The notes beneath the pieces were generated by a model that worked only from the letters and a program-made list of their open reading frames with translations, did no database searches and was not told where the DNA came from. 64,000 nucleotides of DNA from an uncultured Lachnoclostridium sp. GTDB lineage: Bacteria > Bacillota > Clostridia > Lachnospirales > Lachnospiraceae. The position numbers and the translations under genes are program-made. The DNA is taken from the NCBI GenBank assembly GCA_946499505.1, contig CAMMSL010000008.1, positions 34,453 through 98,452 of the forward strand, in the 5' to 3' direction. Within the stretch, counting starts at the first letter, position 1. Each line of letters opens with the position of its first letter. Below, in pieces: positions 17,079 through 25,805 of this stretch.

Positions 17079-18605
17079 TTACAATTGCTGTTTATAGTAA
17101 CTGAAGAAATCAGCAATCTTCCCTGTTGCCTCTTTCAGCACCTCGATCCGGGGCAGATAAACCACGCGGAAATGATCCGGCTGTTCCCAGTTGAAACCGC
17201 CGCCGTGGATCAGGAGAATCTTTTTATCCCGGAGAAGATCAAGGGCAAACTGTTCGTCGTTCGTAATATTGAACCTTTTTACATCGATCTTCGGGAAGAT
17301 GTAGAAAGCAGCTTTTGGTTTCACAGCGCTGATGCCGGGGATATCGGTCAGTGCTTTGTAAATATAATCCCTCTGTTCGCGGACGCGTCCGCCTGGTTCG
17401 ATATAGCCATGCACGCTCTGATGGCCGCCCAGTGCTGTCTGGACAATGGACTGCGCCGGGACGTTGGAGCAGAGCCGCATATTTGAGAGCATTTTAAGGC
17501 CTTCGATATAATCTTTCGCGACTTTCTTGTTCCCGCTTAAGATCATCCAGCCGATGCGGAATCCCGCGATCATATGTGACTTGGACAGACCGCTGAAGGT
17601 GATGCAGAAAAGATCCGGAGCAAGGGAAGCAATGGAAATGTGTTCTTCATCATCCATTACCAGCCTGTCATAAATCTCATCAGAAAAGATGATAAGCTGA
17701 TGTTCTCTTGCCACATCAACGATTTTCTGGAGCACTTCTTTCGGATACAGCGCTCCGGTCGGGTTGTTCGGGTTGATGATAACAATGGCTTTCGTCCGGT
17801 CGGTGATCTTTCTGCGGATGTCGTCAATATCCGGATACCATTCCGACTGTTCATCACAAATATAATGCACAGCCTTTCCGCCGGCAAGTGTCGCACAGGC
17901 GGTCCACAGCGGATAATCCGGAGAGGGGATCAGGATCTCATCCCCGTCATCCAGAAGTGCTGACATACAGATGTTGATCAGTTCACTGACCCCGTTTCCG
18001 GTGTAGATGTCCTCGATTGCGATGTTCGGGATGCCTTTCAGCTGTGCGTACTGCATGATTGCTTTTCTTGCGGAAAAAAGGCCCTGCGCATTGGAATAGC
18101 CCTCACATTCTGTCAATTGCTGCCGCATATCGTAGATAACTTCGTCCGGTGTCCGGAAACCGAACGGAGCAGGATTGCCGATGTTCAATTTCAGGATCTG
18201 CGTGCCGGATTCTTCCATCCGTGCAGCTTCATCGACAACCGGACCTCTTACATCGTATAAGACATTGTCGAGTTTTGAAGATTTTTTAAAAGTTCTCATT
18301 TTTCTGTCCCCCGTAACAGTATTATTTTTATGAATTGTGTGGATGCTGTTGCCTGAATCGCCGGCAGCGGCCTGTGCGCCTGCGGGTTCATCGCCCCGAA
18401 GCCAGTCTGCATCGACCTGAAGTGTATCTGCAAGAAAATGCAGGATATCGGGTCTTGGAAGAGTCTTGCCGCTTACATACTGGCTGATGTGGCTTTTACC
18501 CAGCTTGACGCCATGTTCAGAAGCTGCGCGAATCAGATCCACCTGCTTTTTCCCCTTCTGTGCCATAGAAGTTCTGAGGCGCTCTGCGAAAATTTCTTTA
18601 GACAT
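17079..18605 (-). CDS. XRE helix-turn-helix / AlaT-like aminotransferase fusion
   Basis: A 508-residue fusion. Residues 1-70 are an XRE-type DNA-binding domain (KKQVDLIRAASEHGVKLGKSHI followed by SQYVSGKTLPRPDIL), a Gly/Ala/Asn-rich linker follows, and from residue 103 (MRTFKKSSKLDNVLYDVRGP) there is a complete fold-type I aminotransferase with NPNNPTGALYP and the PLP lysine in FSGLSKSHMIAGFRIGW, matching the AlaT alanine/valine transaminase group. The start at MSKEIF follows AAGGAG with eight bases; upstream in-frame codons have none. The internal Met103 is preceded by GGGGG at eight bases (18308-18312), so a free aminotransferase may also be made. The promoter carries an array of TTGAACTT repeats, likely its own operator. 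MocR-type regulators fuse GntR, not XRE, to such enzymes, so this is a different arrangement. Confidence 0.85.
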   Translation of the reverse strand: MSKEIFAERLRTSMAQKGKKQVDLIRAASEHGVKLGKSHISQYVSGKTLPRPDILHFLADTLQVDADWLRGDEPAGAQAAAGDSGNSIHTIHKNNTVTGDRKMRTFKKSSKLDNVLYDVRGPVVDEAARMEESGTQILKLNIGNPAPFGFRTPDEVIYDMRQQLTECEGYSNAQGLFSARKAIMQYAQLKGIPNIAIEDIYTGNGVSELINICMSALLDDGDEILIPSPDYPLWTACATLAGGKAVHYICDEQSEWYPDIDDIRRKITDRTKAIVIINPNNPTGALYPKEVLQKIVDVAREHQLIIFSDEIYDRLVMDDEEHISIASLAPDLFCITFSGLSKSHMIAGFRIGWMILSGNKKVAKDYIEGLKMLSNMRLCSNVPAQSIVQTALGGHQSVHGYIEPGGRVREQRDYIYKALTDIPGISAVKPKAAFYIFPKIDVKRFNITNDEQFALDLLRDKKILLIHGGGFNWEQPDHFRVVYLPRIEVLKEATGKIADFFSYYKQQL

Positions 18606-18635
18606 TATCTTTATCTCCTTGAATTCAAAAATAAG

Positions 18636-18737
18636 AAGTTCAATTTGCACTGATGGTACTATAACATGAAGAATAAAAAAGTTCAATACAATCGGCAAAA
18701 GTTCAAAATATTTTTTGGGATATACTAAAAGTTCAAT
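18636..18737 (-). promoter_or_regulatory. Promoter and four-site AAGTTCAA(T/A) array of the XRE-aminotransferase gene
   Basis: Four direct copies of AAGTTCAAT or AAGTTCAAA on the plus strand begin at 18636, 18679, 18699 and 18729, spaced 43, 20 and 30 bases, near whole helical turns. On the minus strand the second copy supplies the -35 TTGAAC (18686-18681), with a 17-base spacer and -10 TATAGT (18663-18658). Two copies lie upstream of -35 and one lies just downstream of the start point. Confidence 0.75.
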
Positions 18738-18787
18738 TTTTAACGGCTTAAATGCCGGGCAAGAAACATTTATAAAGAAAAAATAAA

Positions 18788-18830
18788 TTAGCACTCGAAT
18801 CTTGACGTGGCTAACAACTTTTGCTATATT
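18788..18830 (+). promoter_or_regulatory. clpB promoter with half-CIRCE element
   Basis: TTGACG (18802-18807), 17 bases, TATATT (18825-18830). TTAGCACTC (18788-18796) is a perfect left half of the HrcA-binding CIRCE element; at nine bases distance the right half reads CGTGGCTAA and matches only five of nine positions. Heat-shock control by HrcA is plausible but may be weak. Confidence 0.65.
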
Positions 18831-18940
18831 ACTACTAGAACACGAAAACAAAGTAGTGTCTGCTGATCTGCCCGCCGCAATAGGACAGAGTTATGAATCC
18901 GGGCGATATCGGGCAGACTTCATTGAAGGAGGGAACAGCC

Positions 18941-21553
18941 ATGAATATTAATAAATTTACACAGAATTCATTACAGGCTGTACAGAACTGCGAGAAGATC
19001 GCCGCAGATAACGGCAATCAGGAACTGGCTCAGGAGCATCTGCTCTATGCGCTGCTGACGCAGGACGACAGTCTGATTTTAAAATTGCTTGAAAAAATGA
19101 GTATCCAGGGACAGCTCTTCATCAACAGTGTGGAGCAGATGATCGGTAAGCGGCCGAAAGTCCAGGGCGGTCAGGCTTACGTAGGTCAGGATCTCAACAA
19201 TGTCCTCATCCATGCAGAGGATGAGGCGAAACAGATGGGAGACGAGTATGTGTCTGTCGAGCACCTGTTTCTTGCCCTGTTAAAATATGCAAGTAAAGAT
19301 ATGAAACAGCTTTTCCGTGAGTATGGTATCAGCCGTGAGGGATTCCTGCACGCGCTTTCTACGGTGCGGGGAAACCAGCGGGTGACCAGTGATAATCCGG
19401 AGGCTACCTATGATACTTTAAATAAATACGGCCAGGATCTTGTAGAGCGTGCAAGAGAGCAGAAGCTTGATCCGGTCATCGGCCGTGATGAGGAGATCCG
19501 TAATGTGATCCGGATCCTTTCCCGTAAGACGAAGAACAACCCGGTGCTGATCGGTGAACCCGGCGTCGGTAAAACGGCAGTCGTAGAAGGACTGGCGCAG
19601 CGTATCGTCAGCGGAGATGTTCCGGAGGGGCTGAAAGAGAAGACAATCTTTTCCCTTGATATGGGAGCGCTTGTCGCCGGTGCGAAATACCGGGGCGAGT
19701 TTGAGGAACGTCTGAAAGCGGTACTTGAGGAAGTGAAGAACAGTGACGGAAAGATCATCCTGTTTATCGATGAGCTGCACACGATCGTCGGTGCGGGCAA
19801 GACAGACGGCGCCATGGATGCCGGCAATATGTTAAAGCCTATGCTGGCGAGAGGCGAGCTGCACTGTATCGGCGCTACAACGCTGGATGAATACCGTGAA
19901 TATATTGAGAAAGACGCGGCTCTGGAACGTCGTTTCCAGCCGGTCATGGTAGACGAGCCGACAGTGGAGGATGCGATTTCCATCCTGCGTGGGCTGAAAG
20001 AACGCTATGAAGTATTCCATGGAGTAAAGATCACGGACAGCGCGCTTGTTGCGGCAGCCACTCTTTCGAACCGTTATATCTCTGACCGTTTCCTGCCGGA
20101 TAAGGCTATCGACCTTGTAGATGAGGCATGTGCCCTGATCAAAACAGAGCTTGACTCCATGCCGACGGAACTGGATGAGCTGAGACGTAAGGTTATGCAG
20201 CTCGAGATTGAGGAGTCGGCGCTTAAGAAAGAGGAAGACCGTCTGAGCAAAGAGCGGCTTGAGCATCTGCAGGAAGAACTGGCTGACCTGAAGGAACAGT
20301 ACGCGGGTAAGAAAGTACAGTGGGAGAATGAAAAGAAATCTGTTGAGCGGGTTCAGAAGATCCGTGAGGAGATCGAGCAGGTCAACAAAGACATCCAGAA
20401 AGCCCAGAGAGAGTATGATCTGAACAAAGCTGCCGAATTACAGTACGGCAGACTGCCTCAGCTCCAGAAACAACTGGAAGAAGAGGAAGAGAAGGTAAAA
20501 GCAAAGGATCTTTCCCTTGTACATGAGGCTGTTACGGACGATGAGATCGCGCGTATCGTTTCACGCTGGACAGGAATACCGGTGGCGAAATTAAACGAGA
20601 GTGAGAGAAACAAGACCCTTCATCTTGCAGATGAGCTGCACAAACGTGTTATCGGACAGGATGAAGGTGTAGAACTTGTGACAGAAGCGATCATCCGTTC
20701 CAAAGCGGGAATCAAGGATCCGAGCAAACCGATCGGTTCGTTCCTGTTCTTAGGACCTACCGGAGTCGGTAAGACAGAGCTCGCTAAAGCACTGGCGCAG
20801 AGCCTGTTCGATGATGAGAACAATATGGTGCGTATCGATATGAGTGAGTACATGGAGAAATATTCCGTGTCCCGTCTGATCGGAGCGCCGCCGGGATATG
20901 TAGGATATGATGAAGGCGGACAGCTTACTGAGGCAGTCCGGAGGAAACCGTATTCTGTCGTTCTTTTCGATGAAGTTGAAAAAGCGCATCCGGACGTATT
21001 TAACGTACTGCTTCAGGTGCTTGACGACGGACGTATCACAGACTCTCAGGGAAGAACTGTGGACTTTAAGAATACGATCCTGATCATGACCTCGAATATC
21101 GGGGCAAGCTATCTGCTGGAAGGCATCCATGACGACGGCTCTATAGACGAACAGAGTCAGGAGATGGTCATGAACGACCTGAAAGCCCACTTCAGACCGG
21201 AATTCCTGAACCGTCTGGATGAAATAATTATGTTCAAGCCATTGACGAAACAGAATATCCGTGCCATTATTGACTTACTGATAGCAGATGTCAACAAACG
21301 GCTGGCGGAGAAAGAGCTGACGATCGAACTGACAGATGCAGCAAAAGACTTTGTAGTAGAAGGCGGCTACGACCCGATGTACGGTGCAAGACCGCTGAAG
21401 AGATATCTGCAGAAGAATGTTGAGACGCTGGCGGCAAGACTGATCCTTGCCGGAAATGTGGGCAGGGAAGATACGATCTTGATCGATGCGAAAGACGGAA
21501 AACTGACAGCAGAAGTGAAAGGTCAGGTCGTTGCAACGGAGACCGTTTCCTGA
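18941..21553 (+). CDS. clpB: ATP-dependent chaperone ClpB
   Basis: A disaggregase of 870 residues that works with DnaK to rescue aggregated protein. Start at [10 protein letters not shown] behind GAAGGAGGGAAC; codons further upstream lack a site. In order: Clp N-domain (to about 145), AAA-1 with GEPGVGKT (about residue 206), the coiled-coil middle domain rich in Glu/Lys (about 400-530) that marks ClpB, AAA-2 with [14 protein letters not shown], and the C-terminal domain. dinB follows after 32 bases and may be read through. Its promoter has a half-CIRCE site. Confidence 0.95.
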   Translation: MNINKFTQNSLQAVQNCEKIAADNGNQELAQEHLLYALLTQDDSLILKLLEKMSIQGQLFINSVEQMIGKRPKVQGGQAYVGQDLNNVLIHAEDEAKQMGDEYVSVEHLFLALLKYASKDMKQLFREYGISREGFLHALSTVRGNQRVTSDNPEATYDTLNKYGQDLVERAREQKLDPVIGRDEEIRNVIRILSRKTKNNPVLIGEPGVGKTAVVEGLAQRIVSGDVPEGLKEKTIFSLDMGALVAGAKYRGEFEERLKAVLEEVKNSDGKIILFIDELHTIVGAGKTDGAMDAGNMLKPMLARGELHCIGATTLDEYREYIEKDAALERRFQPVMVDEPTVEDAISILRGLKERYEVFHGVKITDSALVAAATLSNRYISDRFLPDKAIDLVDEACALIKTELDSMPTELDELRRKVMQLEIEESALKKEEDRLSKERLEHLQEELADLKEQYAGKKVQWENEKKSVERVQKIREEIEQVNKDIQKAQREYDLNKAAELQYGRLPQLQKQLEEEEEKVKAKDLSLVHEAVTDDEIARIVSRWTGIPVAKLNESERNKTLHLADELHKRVIGQDEGVELVTEAIIRSKAGIKDPSKPIGSFLFLGPTGVGKTELAKALAQSLFDDENNMVRIDMSEYMEKYSVSRLIGAPPGYVGYDEGGQLTEAVRRKPYSVVLFDEVEKAHPDVFNVLLQVLDDGRITDSQGRTVDFKNTILIMTSNIGASYLLEGIHDDGSIDEQSQEMVMNDLKAHFRPEFLNRLDEIIMFKPLTKQNIRAIIDLLIADVNKRLAEKELTIELTDAAKDFVVEGGYDPMYGARPLKRYLQKNVETLAARLILAGNVGREDTILIDAKDGKLTAEVKGQVVATETVS

Positions 21554-21585
21554 TGCCGAAGCCGGCGTGAAAGGACGATATTCGG

Positions 21586-22800
21586 ATGGCACCCATCATC
21601 TTTCATATAGATGTAAATTCAGCATATTTAAGCTGGACTGCAGTAGAACAACTGAAAAACGGAGCCGCAGTGGATTTGCGCGAGATACCGGCGATCATTG
21701 GCGGGGATCAGAAATCCCGTCATGGCGTGGTGCTCGCCAAATCCCCTGCGGCGAAACGATATGGCATCCGTACGGGGGAACCTGTTGCGAATGCCTTTCG
21801 TAAGTGCCCGAATCTTGTAATGTATCCCCCGAATCACAAAATGTACCGGGAGAAGAGCAGGAGACTGATGGAGTATCTTCGGACATTTACGAAAGAGATC
21901 GAACAGGTCAGTGTAGACGAGTGTTACATGGATTTCACAGGGATTGCAGGCCGGTGGAATTCTCCTGTGGACGGGGCTGTGGAGATAAAAGATGGAATAA
22001 AAGAACGCTTCGGATTTACCGTGAATATCGGAATCTCTACAAACAAACTACTGGCGAAGATGGCTTCAGATTTTGAAAAACCGGACCGGATACATACACT
22101 TTATCCGGAAGAGATAAAGGAAAAGATGTGGCCGCTGCCTATCGGTGAACTCTACATGGCGGGGAAATCCAGCGTGGAGGTACTGAAAAAATTAGAAATC
22201 AACACAATAGGTGATCTGGCACAGTCGGACTTAAAGCTGATCATGCTCCATCTGAAGAGCCACGGGAAGATGCTGTGGGAATTTGCCAACGGCATCGGAA
22301 CTTCGATAGTCCAGTCAGAGCCGGATGAGGCGAAAGGAATCGGAAATTCCACAACTCTCAGTGAAGACGCGGCGACAATGGAGGAAATCCGGCCGGTATT
22401 TGAGCGGCTTGCGCAGAGTGTAGGAGGACGGCTTAAGAAAGCGGGAAAGAAAGCCGGAATGGTCAGCATGGAGATTAAATATTATGATTTCCGGACGGTT
22501 TCTCATCAGATACAGCTGGATAAGCCATCCAATGATCCGGAAGTGCTCAAAGAGACTGCCTGCAGTCTGTTCCTTGAAGTGTGGAGCGGGGAGCCGGTGC
22601 GTCTGCTGGGAATACGGACTTCCAAGCTTACCGATGAAGCAGCGCCGGAACAGCTCTCAATCTTTGATATTGAGATACCCAAAGAGCCGGATGAGAAACA
22701 TAAACGGCTGAAGAAAGCCATGGACGAACTGAATGAGAGGTTTGGAGAAGGTGCAGTCATGAAAGCAAGCCTGATGCCGAAAAAGCCGCATAACAAGTGA
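21586..22800 (+). CDS. dinB: DNA polymerase IV (Y family)
   Basis: A translesion polymerase of 404 residues. The Y-family catalytic residues are visible as HIDVNSAYLSW near the N-terminus and SVDECYMDFTG near residue 105; the HhH thumb segment (NTIGDLAQSD) and a C-terminal little-finger domain follow. It lies directly after clpB and has no LexA-like box, unlike the second Y-family gene at 43562, so it is probably expressed constitutively or with clpB. Confidence 0.93.
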   Translation: MAPIIFHIDVNSAYLSWTAVEQLKNGAAVDLREIPAIIGGDQKSRHGVVLAKSPAAKRYGIRTGEPVANAFRKCPNLVMYPPNHKMYREKSRRLMEYLRTFTKEIEQVSVDECYMDFTGIAGRWNSPVDGAVEIKDGIKERFGFTVNIGISTNKLLAKMASDFEKPDRIHTLYPEEIKEKMWPLPIGELYMAGKSSVEVLKKLEINTIGDLAQSDLKLIMLHLKSHGKMLWEFANGIGTSIVQSEPDEAKGIGNSTTLSEDAATMEEIRPVFERLAQSVGGRLKKAGKKAGMVSMEIKYYDFRTVSHQIQLDKPSNDPEVLKETACSLFLEVWSGEPVRLLGIRTSKLTDEAAPEQLSIFDIEIPKEPDEKHKRLKKAMDELNERFGEGAVMKASLMPKKPHNK

Positions 22801-22814
22801 GGGGAACTGTTATT

Positions 22815-23828
22815 ATGAAAGAAAAGAACTATAATCTGGAACTGGTCAGAATGATCTCGTTCATTCTGGTTATCGCGATCCATGTTAGCAATTATTTCTG
22901 CCGTGCCTACGGTAAGATCCCGCAGGGGGAATATCTCTTTTCTCTTGTGATCGACACAGCGGCAAGGCTCAGCGTACCCTGTTTTTTCATGATATCTGGA
23001 GCTCTGCTGCTGGGGAGAGACGAGCCGATTAAAAAGCATATACACCGGATCGTGCGTTTTGTCATTGCGCTGGTTGTATGGAGCGCAGTTTACTATTTCT
23101 GGAATATCTATTACATGGGATCGTCATTTGACTTAAAGGAGATACTTTATGTTCCGGCGGAGGCGCATCTGTGGTATCTGTACGCTATGATTCCCATTTA
23201 CCTTGTGCTTCCGTTCTTTCAGGTGATGTGCAGAAATATGAGCCTGAAACTGGAAAAGGTATTTCTTATCGTAACGACGGGCGCGGTACTGTTTAACTAT
23301 ATCCTCTGGCTTATGGGAGGCGAAGCGTATTATGACCTGCCCCTGATCGGCGACAGGATCTACGCATGGTACGTATTTGTGGGATTTTATCTATATAAAT
23401 ACAGGCGTCATATACGGATCAGCCAGAGAGCACTGGCTGTAATCTGCGTGCTCAGCATGGCTGCAACATTCGGGATCACATGGGGCGTTACGGCGGTGAC
23501 AGGCGACCATTATGAGGATGCGCTGACTTATATCAGTCCCTTTGTTGCCATTGCGGCAGTGTGCTTTTTCCTGTTTATGCTGCGGCTTGGAAACGCCCAT
23601 GTCAGACCGGGGGTGCGGGCGAGAAAAGTAATCGACCTGTTCTGCGGATGTTCGTTCGGCATTTATCTGATCCATATCCTGTTCCTCGATAATTATAAGA
23701 AATACATGAAGCCGTGGGATCTGACGGCGTGGATCGCGGTGCCGGGACTTATCGTGGTGATCGCACTGGCGTCATTTGCGTGCGTGTGGGTGATACGGAA
23801 AATACCGGGAGGACGGAAGATAACATAA
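22815..23828 (+). CDS. Acyltransferase-3 family membrane protein
   Basis: A 337-residue membrane protein of the acyltransferase-3 (OafA/WecH-like) family, beginning KNYNLELVRMISFILVIAIHVSNYF, with the family's conserved R and H in the first helix. About ten hydrophobic segments follow, including PCFFMISGALLLGR and the late CSFGIYLIHILFLDNY. These enzymes move acetyl or succinyl groups onto cell-surface sugars. Start at MKEKNY behind GAGGGG, 15 bases after dinB, so the gene may be the last of the clpB-dinB transcript. Confidence 0.88.
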   Translation: MKEKNYNLELVRMISFILVIAIHVSNYFCRAYGKIPQGEYLFSLVIDTAARLSVPCFFMISGALLLGRDEPIKKHIHRIVRFVIALVVWSAVYYFWNIYYMGSSFDLKEILYVPAEAHLWYLYAMIPIYLVLPFFQVMCRNMSLKLEKVFLIVTTGAVLFNYILWLMGGEAYYDLPLIGDRIYAWYVFVGFYLYKYRRHIRISQRALAVICVLSMAATFGITWGVTAVTGDHYEDALTYISPFVAIAAVCFFLFMLRLGNAHVRPGVRARKVIDLFCGCSFGIYLIHILFLDNYKKYMKPWDLTAWIAVPGLIVVIALASFACVWVIRKIPGGRKIT

Positions 23829-24075
23829 AGAAAATTTTGTTTTTTTGCACCGGCCAGGAAAGGAAAATCGTTTGAAAAGGGAGCAGATACGGAATGACTG
23901 ACTCACGAATCCGCAGGCAGAGGAATATTATTCAAGCGGACCAGAAATTAATGCGGTTCGAATTCGAACCGGAAGATCAACAAAGCCTATATCGACTGAA
24001 ATAATGGGATCATAGTCGATGAAGTCGCTTCTTCTACCCGTTTGCATGAGAATTTTCGGAATGGGAAAGAAAGCA
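23829..24075. other. Gene-free stretch with an 18-base perfect palindrome
   Basis: No supported gene. CGGTTCGAATTCGAACCG (23954-23971) is a perfect palindrome, and ATCGACT/AGTCGAT form a further inverted repeat at about 23986-24021. Together with the large inverted repeat that follows, this makes about 400 bases of non-coding, palindrome-rich DNA. Confidence 0.5.
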
Positions 24076-24206
24076 GCCGGGAGGCAGGTATTGCGTACGC
24101 ACCGTTGGAGCAGCGTCGGCACTTAGAGCGCGTCTTTTGCGCTCTTATGTACCGTTACGCTGCGACCGAATGAAAATGTGTGCGTTAGCAATACCTGCCT
24201 CCCGGC
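24076..24206. repeat. 131-base inverted-repeat element with nested hairpins
   Basis: Arms of 27 bases (24076-24102 and 24180-24206) match at 25 of 27 positions, with the outer 19 identical. Inside, GCAGCGT (24110-24116) pairs with ACGCTGC (24157-24163), and AGAGCGC (24125-24131) pairs with GCGCTCT (24139-24145). The result is one long rod-like structure. It may be a MITE-like or REP-like element, or a structured RNA; no transposase is nearby. Confidence 0.75.
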
Positions 24207-24237
24207 GGATACTTTATCAGTCCGAAAAATCGAAATA

Positions 24238-25566
24238 TTATGTACAATGTCGGAAAGCTTTATCCGTTATGATCCTGGCAGCGATCAGCCCAAGCGGCAG
24301 TGCCATGATGATCATCAGTGCGGATACAAGCCACGGAGCGGAGAGAGTCAGTGACATCTCCCCCATGTTGTAGACTGCCCGGTACAGGTACAGGCCGGGC
24401 ACCATGATGACGATGGATGGAACGGTCACGGAAATTCTCGGATATCCCAGCTTTTTCATCAGAAGGGAGGCGAGGAGACCTGCTGTCAGTGCCCCGATAA
24501 ATGCGGCAACTGCCGCTGGAAGTCCGACCAGATCTACAAGCTCCAGCCTTAGTGTATTTGCGATAGATCCGATGACCGCCGCAGAGGCTGCGATCCGTAC
24601 AGGGCTGTTGAACATGATCGAGAAACCGAAGACCCCCACAAAACTTGTAATCAGCCGAAGCATGAAAAGCAGTGCCGGTGACAGCCCCAGATCTGCAAAT
24701 GCTCCCGGAGACAGATTCAGGATCAGCGCCATAACCCATGCAGTGATCGTAGAGATAACAACGATGATCACTGAATAGGCAAGCCGTTCCAGACCGGAGC
24801 GCATATCCAGTTTCGCCAGGTCGATGCCGCTTGTGATAAACGGAAAGCCCGGGATGATAAAGAGCATTGCACATATATATCCGACCTCATGGCCGCCGGC
24901 TACCGGAAAGACCAGTTCGATCAGCCGCAGGGATACGACATAGGCAAGGCAGGCAAGTGCAACGGAGGATATGACACACAGATATAATGTAAAATGTTTT
25001 CCTATTAATTTGGAACGGAGAAAGTTACCGATCCCGGCGCCGATGAAGGCGCACAGCATTTCAACCGGTCCGCCGCCCAGGAGAAAAGTGAAGGCGGCGC
25101 AGGCGAAAGCGGCTGCAAGGCCGAGCTTTGCAGGCGTATAGAGCCCCCGGATCTTTTCAATCTCATCCAGCTCCTGATGGAGCTGTTCTCCGGATTTATG
25201 TACCCCCTCAGTCGGAAATTTCTTTACAAAGCGTTCCAGACGGTCAAGTTTGGACGTGTTCACGCCGGTGTTGTTCAGACACAGAGAGTTCGTAAAAGTC
25301 TTGTGCCCGTCAAAGCAGGTGTAGACAATGGTCATAAGTCCGATGCTGGAAGTGCATGTGACTCCGAGCTGTTCGGATATGGCGTTCATGGAGCTGCGGA
25401 CACGCCATGCTCCTGTCCCGCAGGATAACAGCATAAGCCCGACCCTGCCGATCAGAGCTGCCTTCACGGGGACGCTTGCTTCAGTAATGGGCTTGTCTTT
25501 TACATGACCGGTATAGTCATGCCAGTAGATGTCCATGTGATTGGGAATGATATTATCTTTTACCAT
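24238..25566 (-). CDS. ThrE-type threonine/serine exporter (fused domains)
   Basis: A 442-residue membrane protein joining both halves of the ThrE exporter family: an N-terminal DUF1212 half (RVGLMLLSCGTGAWRVRSSM, then five helices including GGGPVEMLCAFIGAGIGNFL) and a C-terminal DUF3815 half with four to five helices (FIGALTAGLLASLLMKKLGYPRISVTVPSI). In many Firmicutes the two halves are separate genes (YjjP and YjjB). ThrE proteins export threonine, serine or, for YjjPB, succinate. It has its own promoter divergent from dnaK. Confidence 0.85.
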   Translation of the reverse strand: MVKDNIIPNHMDIYWHDYTGHVKDKPITEASVPVKAALIGRVGLMLLSCGTGAWRVRSSMNAISEQLGVTCTSSIGLMTIVYTCFDGHKTFTNSLCLNNTGVNTSKLDRLERFVKKFPTEGVHKSGEQLHQELDEIEKIRGLYTPAKLGLAAAFACAAFTFLLGGGPVEMLCAFIGAGIGNFLRSKLIGKHFTLYLCVISSVALACLAYVVSLRLIELVFPVAGGHEVGYICAMLFIIPGFPFITSGIDLAKLDMRSGLERLAYSVIIVVISTITAWVMALILNLSPGAFADLGLSPALLFMLRLITSFVGVFGFSIMFNSPVRIAASAAVIGSIANTLRLELVDLVGLPAAVAAFIGALTAGLLASLLMKKLGYPRISVTVPSIVIMVPGLYLYRAVYNMGEMSLTLSAPWLVSALMIIMALPLGLIAARIITDKAFRHCT

Positions 25567-25619
25567 GAGAATTCCTTTCGATACTACTTGGTTACAGTTG
25601 CTTCTTGATCCACATATTC

Positions 25620-25647
25620 AGTATAGATGGATGTGGGGAAAAGTCAA
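25620..25647 (-). promoter_or_regulatory. Promoter of the ThrE-type exporter
   Basis: On the minus strand TTGACT (25647-25642), 16 bases, TATACT (25625-25620). Confidence 0.6.
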
Positions 25648-25711
25648 GGAAAATAAGTGATATATGACATTTGAAAAAAGTGTGTAAAGCATTAAAAAAC
25701 AATAAAATGTA

Positions 25712-25739
25712 TTGACCTTGGACAGCGGTGTGGTATGGT
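25712..25739 (+). promoter_or_regulatory. Promoter of the DnaK paralogue
   Basis: TTGACC (25712-25717), 16 bases, TATGGT (25734-25739). I see no CIRCE repeat here, unlike typical heat-shock dnaK operons. Confidence 0.5.
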
Positions 25740-25805
25740 TGTATATAGCGGGCTTTTGACAAAAAGCAGAGAGACGATAAGAAGAATGTTAAGGAGAAGA
25801 TGAAA

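Noticed and set aside
23928-24122. 64-codon minus-strand frame in the gene-free block
   Set aside because: It runs into the inverted-repeat arm, lacks a ribosome site and shows no domain; more likely chance in palindromic DNA.
24076-24206. Complete insertion sequence
   Set aside because: The inverted repeats enclose only about 80 bases without a transposase, and no flanking target duplication was recognised.
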